The notes under the pieces: model-generated
What the model was told of the DNA's origin: nothing
Seen by the model: the letters and a program-made list of their open reading frames with translations, nothing else
Database searches by the model: none
Origin: Streptomyces bicolor
Lineage (GTDB): Bacteria > Actinomycetota > Actinomycetes > Streptomycetales > Streptomycetaceae
Direction of reading: 5' to 3'
Length of the DNA: 64,000 bases
NCBI RefSeq assembly: GCF_000719285.1
Contig: NZ_JOFS01000016.1
Coordinates: 84,268 to 148,267, forward strand
Shown here: piece after piece, positions 44,545-51,622 of the stretch
Position numbering within the stretch: position 1 is the stretch's first letter
How the letters are laid out: each line of letters opens with the position of its first letter
Position numbers and translations under genes: made by a program

Positions 44545-44581
44545 GCGGGCCCCTTCGGGGTCATCCCCCGACGGGGCCCGC
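44545..44581 (+). terminator. terminator of secreted protein gene 44276-44512
   Basis: GCGGGCCCC (44545-44553) pairs with GGGGCCCGC (44573-44581) and an inner CGGGG/CCCCG stem extends the hairpin. Confidence 0.75.
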
Positions 44582-44841
44582 CCGCGTCCGCGATCGCTGA
44601 ACTCCGGTGTGTCGACGAGTCGTTGCGGCGGCCGCCCCCGGCGGCATCGCGTGCGGCGCGGGCGAGGCGCGCGACCCGAACCTCGAAGCCCAGGCAGTCC
44701 TTCACTTCGTAAGCGAAACGGCCCCGAACATCCCGGACATGGGTGGCAACGCCGGGGCCCGTATCTCCGACATCCCGGGGCCCGGCGCCGCGGTCCGCGG
44801 CGCATGGCGCCCGGGCACCCCTCACAAAGGAGACGCAACAC

Positions 44842-45246
44842 ATGTTCAACGGAAAGAAGATCGCGGCCGTCTCGGGGCTTCTTGGCGGCCTCGCCATGAC
44901 CTGGATCGGCGTCGCGCCGGCCCAGGCCGCGGCGAACCCGGGCGCCTGCGCGCCCGACAACCAGGGCAACATCGTCTGTACCCAGCGGATCGTGGGCCAG
45001 ATCCCCGAGGGCGGCGACTTCACCGTCCGCCGGTCGGTGACCTGCACGCCGACAGAGCCCGTGACCCTGCCTGCCGCGGGCCTGCTGAACAGTGGGACCA
45101 CGCGGATCGGTCCCCACATCACATGCAGCGACGCGCCGCGGCCCGCGATGCCCGCGACGCCGGCGGCCAACACCGCCGCCAACGACACCAGCGACGCCGG
45201 CCACCTCAGCGCTCTGGGGCGCATCCTGGGCGGCCCCGGGGCGTAA
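44842..45246 (+). CDS. small secreted protein, four-Cys family member 1
   Basis: 134 residues from ATG 44842 after AAGGAGAC. Signal peptide FNGKKIAAVSGLLGGLAMTW ending AQA. The mature part has the spacing C-x9-C (CAPDNQGNIVC), then Cys in VTCTP and ITCSD. The same four-Cys layout with (Q/N)G(N/D)IVC occurs at 46237-46593. The C-terminal 35 residues are Ala/Pro/Asn-rich. Function unknown; two disulfides are likely outside the cell. Confidence 0.78.
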   Translation: MFNGKKIAAVSGLLGGLAMTWIGVAPAQAAANPGACAPDNQGNIVCTQRIVGQIPEGGDFTVRRSVTCTPTEPVTLPAAGLLNSGTTRIGPHITCSDAPRPAMPATPAANTAANDTSDAGHLSALGRILGGPGA

Positions 45247-45272
45247 CCGCGACGCCTGTCCCACCTCTCAAA

Positions 45273-45316
45273 CAGCGGACGTCCGGACCGGGTTGACCTG
45301 GTCCGGCCGTCCGCTG
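45273..45316 (+). terminator. terminator of secreted protein gene 44842-45246
   Basis: CAGCGGACGTCCGGACC (45273-45289) and GGTCCGGCCGTCCGCTG (45300-45316) pair along 17 bp with one mismatch, followed by TTTC. Confidence 0.85.
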
Positions 45317-45576
45317 TTTCCGCGTGCGCGGGGTTCGGCAAACGGGTGACCGCCGACCCCCGCCCGTGACTCGCCCTCGGGGAAGCGTCGTTGCTCTCAC
45401 GGAGAAACCCCTCCATTCCCTTCGCGTCCATGGCGAGCCGGACGAAAGGGCTCCTTGTCATGGGCCGACACGACACAGAGAAGGGCTGAAGATCCCAAAT
45501 TGCTACGGATTACGTGTATATGCTCACACTAAGTAGTCAAACCAGGGCTTCGTGCCCGGGAAGAAAGGGTCAAACT

Positions 45577-45903
45577 ATGCGCAGGTTTCAGCGCGTTGCG
45601 GTCGTAGCTGTGGCGGTCGCGGGTCTGTCCGCCTTCGGTGGTTCCGCGTTCGCTCACGAGGACGGCTGGGACGGTCAGAACGTGACCGCCGTGGCCACCT
45701 CGACGGCCAACGCCGTGGGCACGTGGGGCGTTCCGTCCGACAAGGCGCACGCCGCTCCGACGCAGGCCACGCAGGCCGCTCCGGAGGCCGCGCCCGCCGC
45801 CGCGCCCGCCGCCGCGCCGGCGGCCGCTCCGGAGGCCGCCCCCAAGACCGTGGCGCCGGAGTACGGCTACGGTGAGTACTCCGCTCCTATCGCTGCCCAG
45901 TAA
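45577..45903 (+). CDS. small secreted Ala/Pro-rich protein
   Basis: 108 residues from ATG 45577 (GAAAGGG upstream). The signal peptide (MRRFQRVAVVAVAVAGLSAFG, ending AFA) resembles those of its neighbours. The mature part contains no Cys: HEDGWDGQNVTAVATS, then a run of APAA/APEAA units and a Tyr-containing end (EYGYGEYSAP). Looks like an unstructured extracellular or cell-wall peptide. The AT-rich 250-bp region upstream should contain its promoter. Confidence 0.7.
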   Translation: MRRFQRVAVVAVAVAGLSAFGGSAFAHEDGWDGQNVTAVATSTANAVGTWGVPSDKAHAAPTQATQAAPEAAPAAAPAAAPAAAPEAAPKTVAPEYGYGEYSAPIAAQ

Positions 45904-45922
45904 TAAAAGCACCGAGGACTCG

Positions 45923-46009
45923 ATGCGCGAGTTTCAGGGCACTGCGGTTGTCGTCGTGACGGCCGCGGAGCGGATGACTCCGTACTCCGCGCCACGGTCG
46001 GCCCCATAG
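45923..46009 (+). pseudogene. decayed copy of a signal-peptide start
   Basis: Twenty bases after the previous stop, CACCGAGGACTCG leads into ATG with MREFQGTAVVVVTAAERM, stopping after 28 codons. The first residues parallel MRRFQRVAVVAVAVAG of the gene just upstream, and the leader resembles the CCGAGGGTTCC leaders of the cluster. It is most simply a truncated, mutated duplicate. Confidence 0.45.
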
Positions 46010-46057
46010 GGCGTTTCTCACGACAGGCGCATCGATGTCCATCGGACCCCTTAGCAA

Positions 46058-46108
46058 ATGCAGCCCGGACGCGCGGCAGAACCCTCAGGGTGCGCGGCCG
46101 GGCTGCAT
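46058..46108 (+). terminator. terminator after 45577-45903 and its relic
   Basis: ATGCAGCCCGG (46058-46068) and CCGGGCTGCAT (46098-46108) form perfect 11-bp arms; internal GCGC/GCGC and ACCCT/AGGGT pairs lengthen the hairpin. Confidence 0.82.
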
Positions 46109-46236
46109 CAGTGCCGTCGCCGGACGAAGAGCACACGTCGGGCGGCGGATTCCGTATTTCGAGTTTTCTCCAAGGCTCGGGCGGGCGCCGGTTGGCGGCG
46201 CGGTCGCCCGGGCCTCGATTGCAAAGGACGAAGTAC

Positions 46237-46593
46237 ATGATCGGTCGACAGAAGATCGCCACGGTCTCGGGGCTCCTCGGTGCGCTCGCCGTGATCTACG
46301 GCGGTGCCGCGCCGGCGTACGCCGATGACGACCCCAAGGGCGAATGCACGATCACCGCGCAGGGGGACATCGTCTGCATCAAGAAGAAGGAGACGATCCG
46401 CAAGGACAAGCGCGGGTACGTCGTCAAGCAGGCACAGGACTGCCTGATCGCCGAGCGGCCGCGCTTCACGCTGCACGACGGGCACATGCTGAACGACGAC
46501 AGGTCCGTGCACTCCGGTCCGGTGGTGGAGTGCTCCAACAAGGCGAAGCTGCCCAAGGGTTTCAAGACGCCCAAGTTCAAGTTCAAGTTCTGA
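46237..46593 (+). CDS. small secreted protein, four-Cys family member 2
   Basis: 118 residues from ATG 46237 (AAAGGAC upstream). Signal peptide MIGRQKIATVSGLLGALAV ending AYA. Four Cys match member 1 at 44842: GECTITAQGDIVC, QDCLIAE and VVECSNK. Unlike that copy it is strongly basic, with a C-terminus rich in Lys/Phe (KGFKTPKFKFKF). Basicity plus disulfides would suit an extracellular binding or antimicrobial-like peptide, but this is speculation. Confidence 0.78.
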   Translation: MIGRQKIATVSGLLGALAVIYGGAAPAYADDDPKGECTITAQGDIVCIKKKETIRKDKRGYVVKQAQDCLIAERPRFTLHDGHMLNDDRSVHSGPVVECSNKAKLPKGFKTPKFKFKF

Positions 46594-46606
46594 GGCGCGG
46601 ACGGAG

Positions 46607-46641
46607 AATGCCGGACCGGGATTCACGCCCGGTCCGGCATT
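46607..46641 (+). terminator. terminator of 46237-46593
   Basis: AATGCCGGACCGGG (46607-46620) and CCCGGTCCGGCATT (46628-46641) are perfect 14-bp arms followed by TCTGCTGTT. Confidence 0.88.
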
Positions 46642-46677
46642 TCTGCTGTTCCGGGGCGGAAGTCGCGCGGCGAAAAG

Positions 46678-46710
46678 CCAGGTGCCCCGGCCTGAGGCCG
46701 GGGCACCTGG
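46678..46710 (-). terminator. terminator of 46728-47036
   Basis: CCAGGTGCCCCGGCCT (46678-46693) and AGGCCGGGGCACCTGG (46695-46710) are perfect 16-bp inverted arms around a single base; the true loop will be a few bases wider. It lies 17 bp past the minus-strand gene's stop. Confidence 0.85.
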
Positions 46711-46727
46711 CGGGATGAGGCTTTGGC

Positions 46728-47036
46728 TTACTTGCCGCCGACCTCGTTGTTGCAGCCCATGGACGAGCCCAGGCCGGTCTCCTGCGCGCCGGGGTTGCCC
46801 TCGCCGTTCAGCAGGTTGCCGCCCAGGCCGTTGGCGATGCCGACCTGGCCGAGGACGTCGACGTTGGCGTCGTGCGACTTGCAGGAGGTGCTCTGCAGGA
46901 CGCTGAAGCTGGCGCCGCCGTGACCGCGGCTCTTCTTGTCCCAACCGCCCTGGTCGGCGTGGGCAGCGCCGGTGGCCAGGATTCCGACGCTCCCGAGGGC
47001 GGCAACCACGACGGCGGCCTTACGGAGCTTGTGCAT
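46728..47036 (-). CDS. small secreted protein, SHD-MGCN family member 1
   Basis: 102 residues from ATG 47036 (CACCGGAGA upstream). The signal peptide MHKLRKAAVVVAALGSVGIL ends near AHA. The mature peptide has a Lys/Gly-rich start, then the family core: CKSHDANVDVLGQVGIANGL, NLLNGEGNPGAQET, GSSMGCNN, with two Cys about 40 residues apart enclosing a Gly/Asn/hydrophobic segment. Paralogues are at 47292-47585 and 49617-49898. The promoter region is shared in sequence with 47292-47585. Function unknown. Confidence 0.82.
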   Translation of the reverse strand: MHKLRKAAVVVAALGSVGILATGAAHADQGGWDKKSRGHGGASFSVLQSTSCKSHDANVDVLGQVGIANGLGGNLLNGEGNPGAQETGLGSSMGCNNEVGGK

Positions 47037-47208
47037 GTTCTTCTCCGGTGGAGTGAAGAGGATGCGACCCATAATGGATCGACTTCGAACAGTTACAGAG
47101 GCTAATAGGAAGTATTCGAAATTAATCAGCGGCACGCCGAATTCGGGGAAGTCTCACCGCCTTGGCCGATTTCCGATAAATACCGCGCGTCGAGCTTGAA
47201 CCCCGAGA

Positions 47209-47258
47209 CAAAAAGGTGTCCCGGTACCGGGCTTCAAGTCCGGTACCGGGACCTTTTT
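47209..47258. terminator. bidirectional-type terminator between two paralogues
   Basis: An A-run with GGTGTCCCGGTACCGG (to 47230) pairs with CCGGTACCGGGACCTTTTT (47240-47258) apart from one bulged base. The T-run on the plus side and A-run on the other make it usable in both directions; the minus-strand gene 47292-47585 ends 33 bp away. Confidence 0.85.
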
Positions 47259-47291
47259 CTGCGGTCGGCCGGCTATGCGGCCGTCAGGCGC

Positions 47292-47585
47292 TTAGAAAGC
47301 GCTGTTGTTGCAGCCCATCGTCGAGCCGAGGTGGGTGTCCTGCCCACCGGCGTTGCCCTCGCCGTTGAGCGCGTTGCCCAGCAGGCCGTTGAGGATGCCG
47401 ACCTGGCCGAGGACGTCGACGTTCAGGTCGTGCGACTTGCAGGAGGAGCTCTGCAGGACGCTGAACTTGCCGCCGTCCTTGCCGCCCTTGCCGTCGAGGC
47501 CCTGGGCGGTGGCGGTGCCGGCGCCCAGAAGGCTGACGCTGCCGAGGGCGACGACCAGGACGGCAGCCTTGCGAAGCTTGTGCAT
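47292..47585 (-). CDS. small secreted protein, SHD-MGCN family member 2
   Basis: 97 residues from ATG 47585 (CACCGGAGA upstream). Signal peptide MHKLRKAAVLVVALGSVSLL ending ATA. The mature form has a Gly/Lys-rich spacer and the core CKSHDLNVDVLGQVGILNGL, NALNGEGNAGGQDTH, GSTMGCNNSAF. The two Cys are at equal spacing to members at 46728 and 49617. Its upstream ~110 bp match those of 46728-47036, showing duplication of the whole transcription unit. Confidence 0.85.
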   Translation of the reverse strand: MHKLRKAAVLVVALGSVSLLGAGTATAQGLDGKGGKDGGKFSVLQSSSCKSHDLNVDVLGQVGILNGLLGNALNGEGNAGGQDTHLGSTMGCNNSAF

Positions 47586-47737
47586 GTCATCTCCGGTGGA
47601 GTGAGGTTGGGTGCGATCTGTGAGAGATCGACTTCGTACAGTTACGGGAGATTAATACGAACTATCCGATATGTCTGAGCGGCACGCCGGGATTCGTGAT
47701 CTCGTATCAAAAGCACCCAGAAGTCGCATCGCACCAA

Positions 47738-47790
47738 GCGAAAGTGCTGGTCACGGGCCGCTCGTCGCGGGCTGTGACCAGCACTTTCGC
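47738..47790 (-). terminator. terminator of 47810-48292
   Basis: GCGAAAGTGCTGGTCAC (47738-47754) and GTGACCAGCACTTTCGC (47774-47790) are perfect 17-bp arms with a 19-nt loop, 20 bp after the minus-strand stop. Confidence 0.85.
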
Positions 47791-47809
47791 CACGTCGTGG
47801 GCGGCAGGC

Positions 47810-48292
47810 CTAGCTGGTGGCGCGGGCGTGCGCCGCGGCGTTCGCCTGGCTGTTGGCCTGGTCGCAGTCGACGCCGGTGGCCTCGGCGGCGGCGAGGGCG
47901 GCGACCGGGACGTTCGCGTTCAGCAGGGACTGCGGGCTGCACTCCTGGGACGGGCGGAAGAGGTTCGACTGGCTGAGCGGGCCCTCGCCGGAGGCGGGCT
48001 GGGGGGAGATCTGCGGGTTGATCTGCGGGCTCAGCTGGGGGCTGACCTGCGGGCTGACCTCGGCACCGCGCTGAGGTGCCGCGGGTCGCTGCGCGTAGTT
48101 CGGATTGCCGGGGGTCTGAACGCTGGCCTGCGAGCGGGTCCAGGTGTGGGCCTGGGCGTCCTGCTGCCCGACGGGGGCCGGGGTGGTGCCCCGGTATGCG
48201 ACGGGGGCGTCGGCGGCGCTGGGGCCGGCGCCGATGGCTGACAGACCACTGGCTGCTGCGACGACGAGCGCGACCTGCTGAAGCTTGCGCAT
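47810..48292 (-). CDS. secreted protein with PQ repeats and ECSPQ domain (member B)
   Basis: 160 residues from ATG 48292. Signal peptide MRKLQQVALVVAAASGLSAIG; then a Pro/Gln/Ala-rich linker containing SPQVSPQLSPQINPQISPQ (four-residue periodicity); then LFRPSQECSPQ, VPVAALAAAE, GVDCDQANSQAN, the same two-Cys module as in 44276-44512. It appears to be that small module joined to a PQ-repeat stalk. The PQ repeat resembles the PQV repeat of the divergent gene 48757-49542. Confidence 0.8.
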   Translation of the reverse strand: MRKLQQVALVVAAASGLSAIGAGPSAADAPVAYRGTTPAPVGQQDAQAHTWTRSQASVQTPGNPNYAQRPAAPQRGAEVSPQVSPQLSPQINPQISPQPASGEGPLSQSNLFRPSQECSPQSLLNANVPVAALAAAEATGVDCDQANSQANAAAHARATS

Positions 48293-48480
48293 GGAACCTC
48301 GGCCCTTCATTGACCTGTGCATGGAACGTACGAAAGTGCTGTGAGCCATTGCTCTGACCCGTGGGGAACGATTCGGGCACATGGCCGGTCACGTGCGTCG
48401 GGATGTGGTCACCCATTTGCCGGAGGAGTTAATCATCAACGATGAGAAGTGCGGGCCTCGTGTTTGTTGCTTGACGGGGT

Positions 48481-48535
48481 GAATAGTCCGCAGAGCCGTT
48501 TATCTGATCGATGGCAATTGAGTGACGGACTATTC
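48481..48535. promoter_or_regulatory. long-range inverted repeat in the divergent promoter region
   Basis: GAATAGTCCG (48481-48490) and CGGACTATTC (48526-48535) are perfect 10-bp arms 35 bp apart, in the 464-bp gap between two divergent secreted-protein genes (48293-48756). It could be a paired operator or a DNA-looping site. The rest of the gap shows no further gene. Confidence 0.45.
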
Positions 48536-48756
48536 CATCCCGTGACCTGGCCCAGAAATTGTCGTTGCCAGCGGAGAGAGGGCAGCGATCAGGAGTCGGA
48601 GAGGGACAACGGGATCCGCTGCCGGCTCCGGCGTGAAGTCCACACGACAGCTCAGGCATTACCCCTGTAAGGGCGCAGTACGAATATCAGACTGAGCGCA
48701 CGCAAGACCGCAATACACCGGATTCCCTGCACAGGTAATGAAGGGCCGAGGGTTCC

Positions 48757-49542
48757 ATGCGCAAGCTTCACAAGGCCGCGCTCGTCGTAGCGGCGGCCGG
48801 CGGATTGTCCGCCATCGGCGCCGGCGTCAGCGAGGCGGCCGAATATCCCTATGGGTACGGTGCTCCGGCGCCCGCTCCCGAGTACCCGGCCCAGTACGCG
48901 GCCCCGGCGCCTCCCCCCTACTATGCGCCGCCCCAGTACGCGCCCCCGGCGCCCGCTCCGCAGTACGCGCCGCCCCAGTACGGCCCGCCGCCCGCCCCCC
49001 ACTACTACCCGGCGCCTCACCAGGCAGTCGCGGAGGCCCGTTCGACGGGCGTCGCGCAGACCTCCGCGCCGCGCCCCCACCCCCAGCCGGCGCCTCAGTA
49101 CGCGCCCCCGGCTCCGGCCCCGGCGCCTCGGTACGAGCCCCCCGCGCCCGCTCCGGCGCCCGCTCCGGCACCGGCGCCCGCCCCGCAGCCGCAGAACGGC
49201 TACGCCTCCGCCTCGGCGTCGTCGGGTGGCGCAGCGGAGGCCTCCAACGGGCCGCGGCCCGCTCCTCAGCAGTCGGTGCCCCAGGTCGTGCCGCAGGTCA
49301 CCCCGCAGACGGCGCCGCAGGTCATGCCGCAGGTCGCCCCGCAGGTGCATGCGCCCCAGGTCTTCAACCCGGAGCCCCCGCCGCGGGTCGCCCCGCAGGT
49401 GAACCCCCAGGTGAACCCCCAGGTGAACCCGCTCATCAACCCGCTGCTCACGCCGGCCGGCCCGCCGCAGGTGCCCGGGCTCGGCCTCGGCCAGGTCCAG
49501 GCGCCCCCCGTCGGCCAGTTGGGTCTGCCGCGGCTCGGCTGA
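48757..49542 (+). CDS. secreted Pro-rich repeat protein
   Basis: 261 residues from ATG 48757 after CCGAGGG. Signal peptide MRKLHKAALVVAAAGGLSAIG; no Cys in the mature part. Three low-complexity zones: a Pro/Tyr/Ala zone with APPQYAPP-like units (about residues 35-150), a Ser/Ala zone, and a PQV zone (VPQVVPQVTPQTAPQV, NPQVNPQVNP), then a Gly/Pro end. Proline/tyrosine-rich repeats suggest an extended wall- or surface-associated stalk. Its leader is nearly the same as those of 44276 and 47810. Confidence 0.78.
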   Translation: MRKLHKAALVVAAAGGLSAIGAGVSEAAEYPYGYGAPAPAPEYPAQYAAPAPPPYYAPPQYAPPAPAPQYAPPQYGPPPAPHYYPAPHQAVAEARSTGVAQTSAPRPHPQPAPQYAPPAPAPAPRYEPPAPAPAPAPAPAPAPQPQNGYASASASSGGAAEASNGPRPAPQQSVPQVVPQVTPQTAPQVMPQVAPQVHAPQVFNPEPPPRVAPQVNPQVNPQVNPLINPLLTPAGPPQVPGLGLGQVQAPPVGQLGLPRLG

Positions 49543-49616
49543 GCTGCCTTCCGTAGTTGTCCACCGTTCCAACTCGATCTGCTGCACAGCACATCCGCTC
49601 GACCAACGGAGTAGAA

Positions 49617-49898
49617 ATGCGCAAGCTTCACAAGGTCGCCCTCGTGGGCGCCGTCCTCGGCAGTGTCGCGCCCTTCGGCGTCGGCACCGCCGTCGCCCAC
49701 GGCGAGGCGGGAGCCCACGACCTCGACATCTCGCAGGGCATCGAGTGTCGCTCGCACGACATGAACATCGATGTCCTCGGCAGTGTCGGCGCCCTCAACA
49801 GCCTGCTGGCGAACGCGCTCAACGGCGAGGGCAACCCGGGCGCGCAGTCCACGCACCTCGGCTCGGACATGGGCTGCAACAGCCAGGCGCTCAACTAG
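49617..49898 (+). CDS. small secreted protein, SHD-MGCN family member 3
   Basis: 93 residues from ATG 49617 (ACGGAG upstream). Signal peptide MRKLHKVALVGAVLGSVAPF ending AVA; mature core ECRSHDMNIDVLGSVGALNSL, NALNGEGNPGAQSTH, GSDMGCNSQALN. Same two-Cys layout as the members on the opposite strand at 46728 and 47292. It follows the Pro-rich gene by 74 bp without a hairpin between, so the two may be cotranscribed. Confidence 0.83.
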   Translation: MRKLHKVALVGAVLGSVAPFGVGTAVAHGEAGAHDLDISQGIECRSHDMNIDVLGSVGALNSLLANALNGEGNPGAQSTHLGSDMGCNSQALN

Positions 49899-49917
49899 AG
49901 CGTGTGAAGTGTTCGGT

Positions 49918-49950
49918 CCAACGCCCGCTCCAGCACGGGGCGGGCGTTGG
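49918..49950 (+). terminator. terminator of 49617-49898
   Basis: CCAACGCCCGC (49918-49928) and GCGGGCGTTGG (49940-49950) are perfect 11-bp arms with an 11-nt loop, 20 bp after the stop. Confidence 0.8.
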
Positions 49951-50041
49951 AGTGTCGGGCGCGCCATGTACGTTGAGTGAAGCTTCGTAACCCTGCGTGT
50001 AGGGTGATCTCGTTTACCAGGAAGGGTGGGCGACCGGTCGC

Positions 50042-51310
50042 ATGAGACTGTCCTGTGCCGACGAGATGCTGTTGCTCAACGGGTGCCCGGGCGTCATCGG
50101 CCTGGCGGCGGTCTTCTCCGGTGCGCAACCGGATGTGGATCAGGTGCGGGCGCGTGTCGCCGAGCGGTGGACGGGCCTGGAGCGGATGAACTGTGTGCTC
50201 GACCGTCCCTCGGGCGGCGGGACGCGGCGGGGTCCGTTCCGGCGGCGGCGCGTGCGGTGGGTCGTACCGGGGCCGTTCGATCCCGCCGCGCATGTCACCG
50301 TGGCCCGGAGCAAGTTGGACGACCTGTGGACGCGGAGCGTGGACCGGCCGCTCACCGGCGCGGTGCCGCCCTGGCGGCTCTTCGTGGTCCCCGACACCGC
50401 CCACGGCGGCGGGTTCGCGCTGGCGCTCGTCGCGCAGCATGTGCTGCTGGACGGACGGTCCCTGGCGACGCTGATGCGCGCGTTGACGGACAGCCCCGTG
50501 GCGGCGCGGGAGTCGGCCCGGTCGGTGCCGCTCGCCCGTACGGGGCTGCGCGCCGCAGGCCGGGAGCTCAGGGCGATGGCGGCTGTGGGGCAGGCCCTTC
50601 CGATGCGGTCGCCGCAGGAGACGTATCCCTCGGTCGCGGTGAGCGAACTGCCCGCGCACCTGATCCGCTCCGCCCGCCGGCAGCCCGCCGACGGCCGGGG
50701 CGCGACGCTGAACGAGCTGCTGGTCGGTGCGGTGGCCGGGGCGCTGCGGGCCCGGTACGGCCCGGTGCGCGGGTGGCGGCAGCGCGAAGAACCCGCGTAC
50801 ACGGCCGTACCGTGCGATCTGCGCACCCGGGCGAATCCGCGGGAACTCGGGAACACGCTCACGGTCGTTCGGGTTCCGCTGCCCGTCGACGTGGACGGTT
50901 CCGTGGCGCGGCTGCGGGCGTGTCAGGCCGCGTTGGCCAGGGTCCCCGAGCGCGCGGCGGTCCACGCCGGTGTGCTGTTTCCCGCCGCGGAGGCGGTCCG
51001 GCGGACGGGGCCGTGGGTGACGGGGCTCCTGACCGACCGCGGCCGGCGCTCCTGTTTCGCGGCGACCGCGACCACGGCCATGAAGTGGCCCGGCGGACCG
51101 AGCACCTTCGAGGGGCGCCGGCTCGTGCGCACCGTCGGGCTGCCGCCCCTGCAGCACCCGGGCACCGTCAGCTTCGCCCTGGCCCAGGCGGGGGACGCGT
51201 TCACCCTCACCGCGGTGTGCAACCTGCGCCCGGACGACGCGAGACAGCTCGCCGACGCGGTCGTCACGGAGTTCGAGACATGGGCTCGGATGGCGACGCC
51301 GTCGGCGTGA
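50042..51310 (+). CDS. WS/DGAT- or condensation-like acyltransferase 1
   Basis: 422 residues from ATG 50042. The catalytic-type motif is QHVLLDGRS (residues about 132-140), a variant of HHxxxDG in which the first His is Gln, found in condensation domains and wax-ester synthase/diacylglycerol acyltransferases. Later blocks (GATLNELLVGAVAGALRARYG, CDLRTRANPRELGNTL) match the same superfamily. It opens a four-gene operon and is paralogous to the last gene (52846-54120). A CoA/ACP-dependent ester or amide transfer to an alcohol or amine is plausible; the substrate is unknown. Confidence 0.72.
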   Translation: MRLSCADEMLLLNGCPGVIGLAAVFSGAQPDVDQVRARVAERWTGLERMNCVLDRPSGGGTRRGPFRRRRVRWVVPGPFDPAAHVTVARSKLDDLWTRSVDRPLTGAVPPWRLFVVPDTAHGGGFALALVAQHVLLDGRSLATLMRALTDSPVAARESARSVPLARTGLRAAGRELRAMAAVGQALPMRSPQETYPSVAVSELPAHLIRSARRQPADGRGATLNELLVGAVAGALRARYGPVRGWRQREEPAYTAVPCDLRTRANPRELGNTLTVVRVPLPVDVDGSVARLRACQAALARVPERAAVHAGVLFPAAEAVRRTGPWVTGLLTDRGRRSCFAATATTAMKWPGGPSTFEGRRLVRTVGLPPLQHPGTVSFALAQAGDAFTLTAVCNLRPDDARQLADAVVTEFETWARMATPSA

Positions 51311-51346
51311 GTCAGCCCGACGGCACCAGGAGATGGAGGCAGTTGC

Positions 51347-51622
51347 ATGGATGTGGAACACGGCGACGTATGGGAAGCGCTGCGCCCGCTCTGCGCGCGC
51401 GTGATGTCGGTGCCGCCGGAGGCGGTCGTGCCGCAGGCCCGGCTGGTCGCCGACCTGGGAGCCGACAGCCTGGACATCACCGAACTGGAAGCGGCCTCGG
51501 AGGAGTTGTTCGGAGTGTCCCTGCGGGGCACCGACAAGTCCGGTGTCTCCACCGTGGGTGACGTCGCCGACCTCATCGTGAGCCTGCGCGTCCCGCCCGC
51601 CCAGACCCCCGCCGCACGGTGA
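51347..51622 (+). CDS. acyl carrier protein
   Basis: 91 residues. The phosphopantetheine attachment site is Ser41 in DLGADSLDITELEAA. Length and helix pattern are those of a type II ACP (fatty acid or polyketide). It lies 36 bp after acyltransferase 1 and overlaps the ketosynthase start by 4 bp (GTGA), so it is dedicated to this operon rather than primary fatty acid synthesis. Confidence 0.92.
   Translation: MDVEHGDVWEALRPLCARVMSVPPEAVVPQARLVADLGADSLDITELEAASEELFGVSLRGTDKSGVSTVGDVADLIVSLRVPPAQTPAAR

Noticed and set aside
44276..49898. Secreted cluster considered as chaplins or rodlins
   Set aside because: The chaplin core motif and rodlin sequence are absent; only the small size, two Cys and secretion are shared.
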